A DNA stretch of 64,000 bases from the NCBI RefSeq assembly GCF_009827655.1, contig NZ_WTYV01000005.1:124001-188000 (forward strand), read 5' to 3'. Below are positions 61,633-64,000 of this stretch, in pieces. Origin of the DNA: Alteraurantiacibacter buctensis (GTDB lineage: Bacteria; Pseudomonadota; Alphaproteobacteria; Sphingomonadales; Sphingomonadaceae). Below the pieces are notes generated by a model. It was not told the DNA's origin. It worked only from the letters and a program-made list of their open reading frames with translations, and ran no database searches. The translations under genes were made by a program, and so were the position numbers. Numbering within the stretch: the first letter of the stretch is position 1; every line of letters starts with the position of its first letter.

Positions 61633-62163
61633 CTAACTTTCCCCCTCGAATGGCAATTGCTTCGCCGCCATCCGCACTTCAGCCGCCATCCGGTCGATCT
61701 TGCGGGCCAGCCGCAGGATTTCCAGCTGGGTGCGAAGGTTCACCTCGTAATCGTGGCGCGCGGTGATGCGGTCCTTCGTGGCCTGGCGGTTCTGGCTCAT
61801 CAGGATGATCGGTGCCTGCACCGCCGCCAGCGTGGACAGCATCAGGTTGAGGAAGATGTAGGGATAGGCATCGAAGGGCCGCAGCCCCACCGCCTCCAGC
61901 ACCCGGCTGTTGAGCAGCATCCAGCCCAGCAGCACCACGGCAAAGGCGATGATGAAGGCCCAGCTACCGCCCACGGCCGCCACCCGGTCGGCCATCCGGT
62001 CACCGAAGGTGTTGTGCAGTTGCACCAGTTCGTCGGCATCGGGCTGGGTATAGGTGCCGGTGGCCACCCGCTCCAGCACGCGCTGCTCGTCGGCCTCCAG
62101 CTCGTCGTATTCGCGGCCGAGCAGGTCCAGCGCCAACTGGTGCGCGTCGGTCTCCTGCGTCAT
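61633..62163 (-). CDS. DUF1003 domain-containing membrane protein
   Basis: 176 aa from MTQETDAHQLALDLLGREYD. A soluble N-terminus (LHNTFGDRMADRVAAVGGS) is followed by two helices: WAFIIAFAVVLLGWMLLNSR and PYIFLNLMLSTLAAVQAPII. The signature LMSQNRQATKDRITARHDYE and the charged tail match DUF1003 (function unknown). Its start is 10 nt after the lysK stop; both are minus strand and probably one operon. Confidence 0.9.
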   Translation of the reverse strand: MTQETDAHQLALDLLGREYDELEADEQRVLERVATGTYTQPDADELVQLHNTFGDRMADRVAAVGGSWAFIIAFAVVLLGWMLLNSRVLEAVGLRPFDAYPYIFLNLMLSTLAAVQAPIILMSQNRQATKDRITARHDYEVNLRTQLEILRLARKIDRMAAEVRMAAKQLPFEGES

Positions 62164-62173
62164 GCCATACTCC

Positions 62174-63784
62174 TCATTGGGCCAGCGCCTCGGCAATCAG
62201 GCGGCGGCTGTTGGCTACACCGTATAGCGCGATGAAGCTGCCCATGCGCGGGCCCTGCTCGCTGCCCAGCAGCGTCTCGTATAGCGCCTTGAACCAGTCG
62301 CGCAGCGTCTCGAAGCCGTAATCCGGATTCTTGCCGATTTCATAGACCGCGTTCTGCAGGTCTTCCGCCGGGGTGTCCTCGGCCACGGTGGCGAGGTGCG
62401 CGTCGAGCGCACGCAGGGCCGCCGCCTCGCCCGCCGTGGGCGCGCGGCGCTTCAGGTGCGGGGCCACGAAATCGCGGTTGTAGGCCAGCGCCTTTTCCAC
62501 CAGCCGGAACAGGTCCGGGTGATCGTCGGGCACGGCATCGCCGATGTAGTTGCCGAGATAGTTCCAGACCTGCTGGTGCGTTGCCCCCGCCCCCAGCACG
62601 CCCACCAGGTTGAGCAGCAGGCCGAAGCTGACCGGAAGGCTGTCACCCGCGCCATCATCGTTGCCCATCGCGTGCAGCAGGTGCCAGGCGGGGTTGCCCA
62701 GCCGCTTGTCCCACTCCTGCCCGGGGATCGCCGCGCGGAACTGCCAGTATTCGTCCACCGCGCGCGGGATCACGCCGACGTGGAGCGACTTGGCGCTCTT
62801 GGGATTGGCATAGATGTAGTGGCCCAGGCTCTCCTCGCTGCCATAGGTCAGCCATTCCTCGATGCTGAGGCCGTTGCCCTTGGACTTGGAGATCTTCTCG
62901 CCGTTGGCATCCAGGAACAGCTCGTAGATCATGCCTTCGGGCTTGCGGCCGCCCAGCACCTGCACGATGCGGCCCGACTGGGTGACGCTGTCGGTCAGGT
63001 CCTTGCCGCACATCTCGTAGTCCACGCCCAGCGCATACCAGCGCATGGCCCAGTCCACCTTCCATTGCAGTTTGGCATTGCCGCCCAGGATCGACTGTTC
63101 GACCACTTCGCCGGTTTCATCGGTAAAGCGGACCAGACCGGCTTCGGCATCGACCACCTCAACCGGCACCTGCAACACCACGCCGCTGGTGGGGCTGACG
63201 GGCAGGACGGGGGAATAGGTCGCCTGCCGCTCCGCCCGCAGGGTGGGCAGCATGATGTCCATGATGGCATCGTACTTGCGCAGCACCTGCTTGAGCGCCT
63301 CGTCGAAGGCGCCGGAATTGTACCGGTCACTGGCGGAAACGAACTCGTACTCGAAGCCGAAACTGTCGAGGAAGGCGCGCAGGCGGGCGTTGTTGTGGTG
63401 GGCAAAGCTCTCGTGCGTGCCAAAGGGATCGGGAATGCGCGTCAGCGGCTTGCCCAGGTGGCTGGCCAGCAGGTCCCGGTTGGGCACGTTGTCCGGCACC
63501 TTGCGCAGGCCGTCCATATCGTCGCTGAAAGCCACCAGCCGCGTGGGTGCGGGCGCTCCGCCCTCCGCCGCCACGATCTCGTAGGCACGGCGGACCAGCG
63601 TGGTGCGCAGCACTTCCTGGAAGGTGCCGATGTGCGGCAGGCCAGAAGGACCGTAGCCGGTCTCGAACAGCACCGGCGCGCCGCCCGGCTTGGAACCATT
63701 GAACCGCTTGGCGAGTTTCATGGCTTCCTGGAATGGCCATGCCCTGGACACGCGGGCGGCGGAGATCAGCGCTTCTTCGAACAT
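62174..63784 (-). CDS. lysK: Lysyl-tRNA synthetase, class I
   Basis: Charges tRNA-Lys using a Rossmann-fold class I enzyme, unrelated to E. coli LysS. 536 aa from MFEEALISAARVSRAWPFQE. The HIGH motif is PSGLPHIGTFQEVLR (about 47-61) and the KMSKS equivalent is KISKSKGNGLSIEEW. NRDLLASHLGKPLTRIPDPF and SFGFEYEFVSASDRYNSG are also typical. Class I LysRS is found in archaea, spirochaetes and alphaproteobacteria, which supports the host assignment. Start chosen at 63784 because upstream residues are Arg/Cys/Ala-rich without a homologous block. Confidence 0.95.
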   Translation of the reverse strand: MFEEALISAARVSRAWPFQEAMKLAKRFNGSKPGGAPVLFETGYGPSGLPHIGTFQEVLRTTLVRRAYEIVAAEGGAPAPTRLVAFSDDMDGLRKVPDNVPNRDLLASHLGKPLTRIPDPFGTHESFAHHNNARLRAFLDSFGFEYEFVSASDRYNSGAFDEALKQVLRKYDAIMDIMLPTLRAERQATYSPVLPVSPTSGVVLQVPVEVVDAEAGLVRFTDETGEVVEQSILGGNAKLQWKVDWAMRWYALGVDYEMCGKDLTDSVTQSGRIVQVLGGRKPEGMIYELFLDANGEKISKSKGNGLSIEEWLTYGSEESLGHYIYANPKSAKSLHVGVIPRAVDEYWQFRAAIPGQEWDKRLGNPAWHLLHAMGNDDGAGDSLPVSFGLLLNLVGVLGAGATHQQVWNYLGNYIGDAVPDDHPDLFRLVEKALAYNRDFVAPHLKRRAPTAGEAAALRALDAHLATVAEDTPAEDLQNAVYEIGKNPDYGFETLRDWFKALYETLLGSEQGPRMGSFIALYGVANSRRLIAEALAQ

Positions 63785-63851
63785 GGCCAGCGCCTTTGCG
63801 CAAAGACACGCGTTGCGCAAGCGAGAAGCCCGCAGCACCCGGAGTAGCCGA

Positions 63852-64000
63852 TTGCCCTATCTCGATACCCTGAACAACCAGTGGCTTGCCATGACCCGCG
63901 GAATCGTGGCCAGCCTGCCCAATATCACCATGGCGCTGGTAGTGGTCCTGCTCACCTGGTTCGTCGCCCGGTATGCCGTGCGCATTGCTGACTGGCTGAC
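63852..64000 (+). CDS. MscS-type mechanosensitive channel, N-terminal fragment (gene continues beyond window)
   Basis: 49 complete codons to the window end, from TTG 63852 (or ATG at 63891): LPYLDTLNNQWLAMTRGIVA, SLPNITMALVVVLLTWFVAR and YAVRIADWL. A long helical, partly hydrophobic N-terminus like this is seen in small-conductance mechanosensitive channel proteins of alphaproteobacteria. Only the beginning is visible, so the MscS call is tentative. It is divergent from lysK. Confidence 0.5.
   Translation, partial: MPYLDTLNNQWLAMTRGIVASLPNITMALVVVLLTWFVARYAVRIADWL

Overview
The window is high-G+C chromosomal DNA from an alphaproteobacterium, most likely a sphingomonad (Sphingomonadaceae/Erythrobacteraceae type). 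The signs are the rpsB-tsf / pyrH-frr-uppS-cdsA-dxr block, a class I lysyl-tRNA synthetase, an NDUFS4-like complex I subunit, TonB-receptor and DUF6152 content, GAAC-N7-GAAC (LexA-type) boxes and small dispersed palindromic repeats. Nearly all of it is ordinary core chromosome. I see no integrase, IS element, CRISPR array or plasmid module.

Layout. 1-9.0 kb, minus strand: dxr, cdsA, uppS, frr and pyrH, then tsf and rpsB. The usual tsf-pyrH neighbourhood is split by about 3.6 kb carrying an FkbM methyltransferase and a membrane protein with an N-terminal regulator-like domain. 9.2-11.3 kb: a small one-helix membrane protein gene behind tandem LexA-type boxes, then pssA, psd (phosphatidylethanolamine synthesis) and tRNA-Tyr. 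11.4-21.3 kb: rlmB, HU, lon (with a heat-shock-like promoter), ybaB, dnaX, SRP RNA, a lipoprotein built of two near-identical 53-residue repeats, an NDUFS4-like gene and hrpB. 21.3-31.6 kb: polyprenyl diphosphate synthase, chorismate mutase with a GFA-family gene, an ECF sigma/putative anti-sigma pair, an outer-membrane barrel, a PepSY/OmpR/histidine kinase set, a SIMPL protein and the ABC-F protein Uup.

31.6-40.4 kb: a DUF885 peptidase-like protein, DUF6456, an XRE regulator, a GT4 glycosyltransferase, yajC-secD-secF, tRNA-Pro(GGG) and a cytochrome b561-YceI fusion. 40.4-47.9 kb is the most accessory-looking part. All genes are on the minus strand: a TonB-dependent receptor, two exported proteins of one uncharacterised family (motif WEGDTLVV), two DUF6152 exported proteins, an MFS transporter and a MarR regulator. 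A third DUF6152/WEGDTLVV-like pair lies at 52.0-53.2 kb. Its promoter carries a TTTGTC-N-GACAAA dyad that also occurs, with one mismatch, upstream of the TonB receptor. I consider these loci one undescribed cell-envelope module.

48-64 kb: an orphan holin, a fucosyltransferase-like protein, aroQ-accB-accC (fatty-acid initiation), an Lrp regulator divergent from a degenerate histidine kinase, a polysaccharide deacetylase, tRNA-Ile2(CAU) and tRNA-Pro(UGG), a YitT protein, ettA, an RcnB-like protein with a very long low-complexity region, a prolyl-4-hydroxylase-like dioxygenase, a DUF1003 protein, class I LysRS and the start of an MscS-type channel.

All calls are from reading the sequence. Family names come from recalled motifs, not searches. 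Start codons were re-chosen by hand in many genes and remain predictions.
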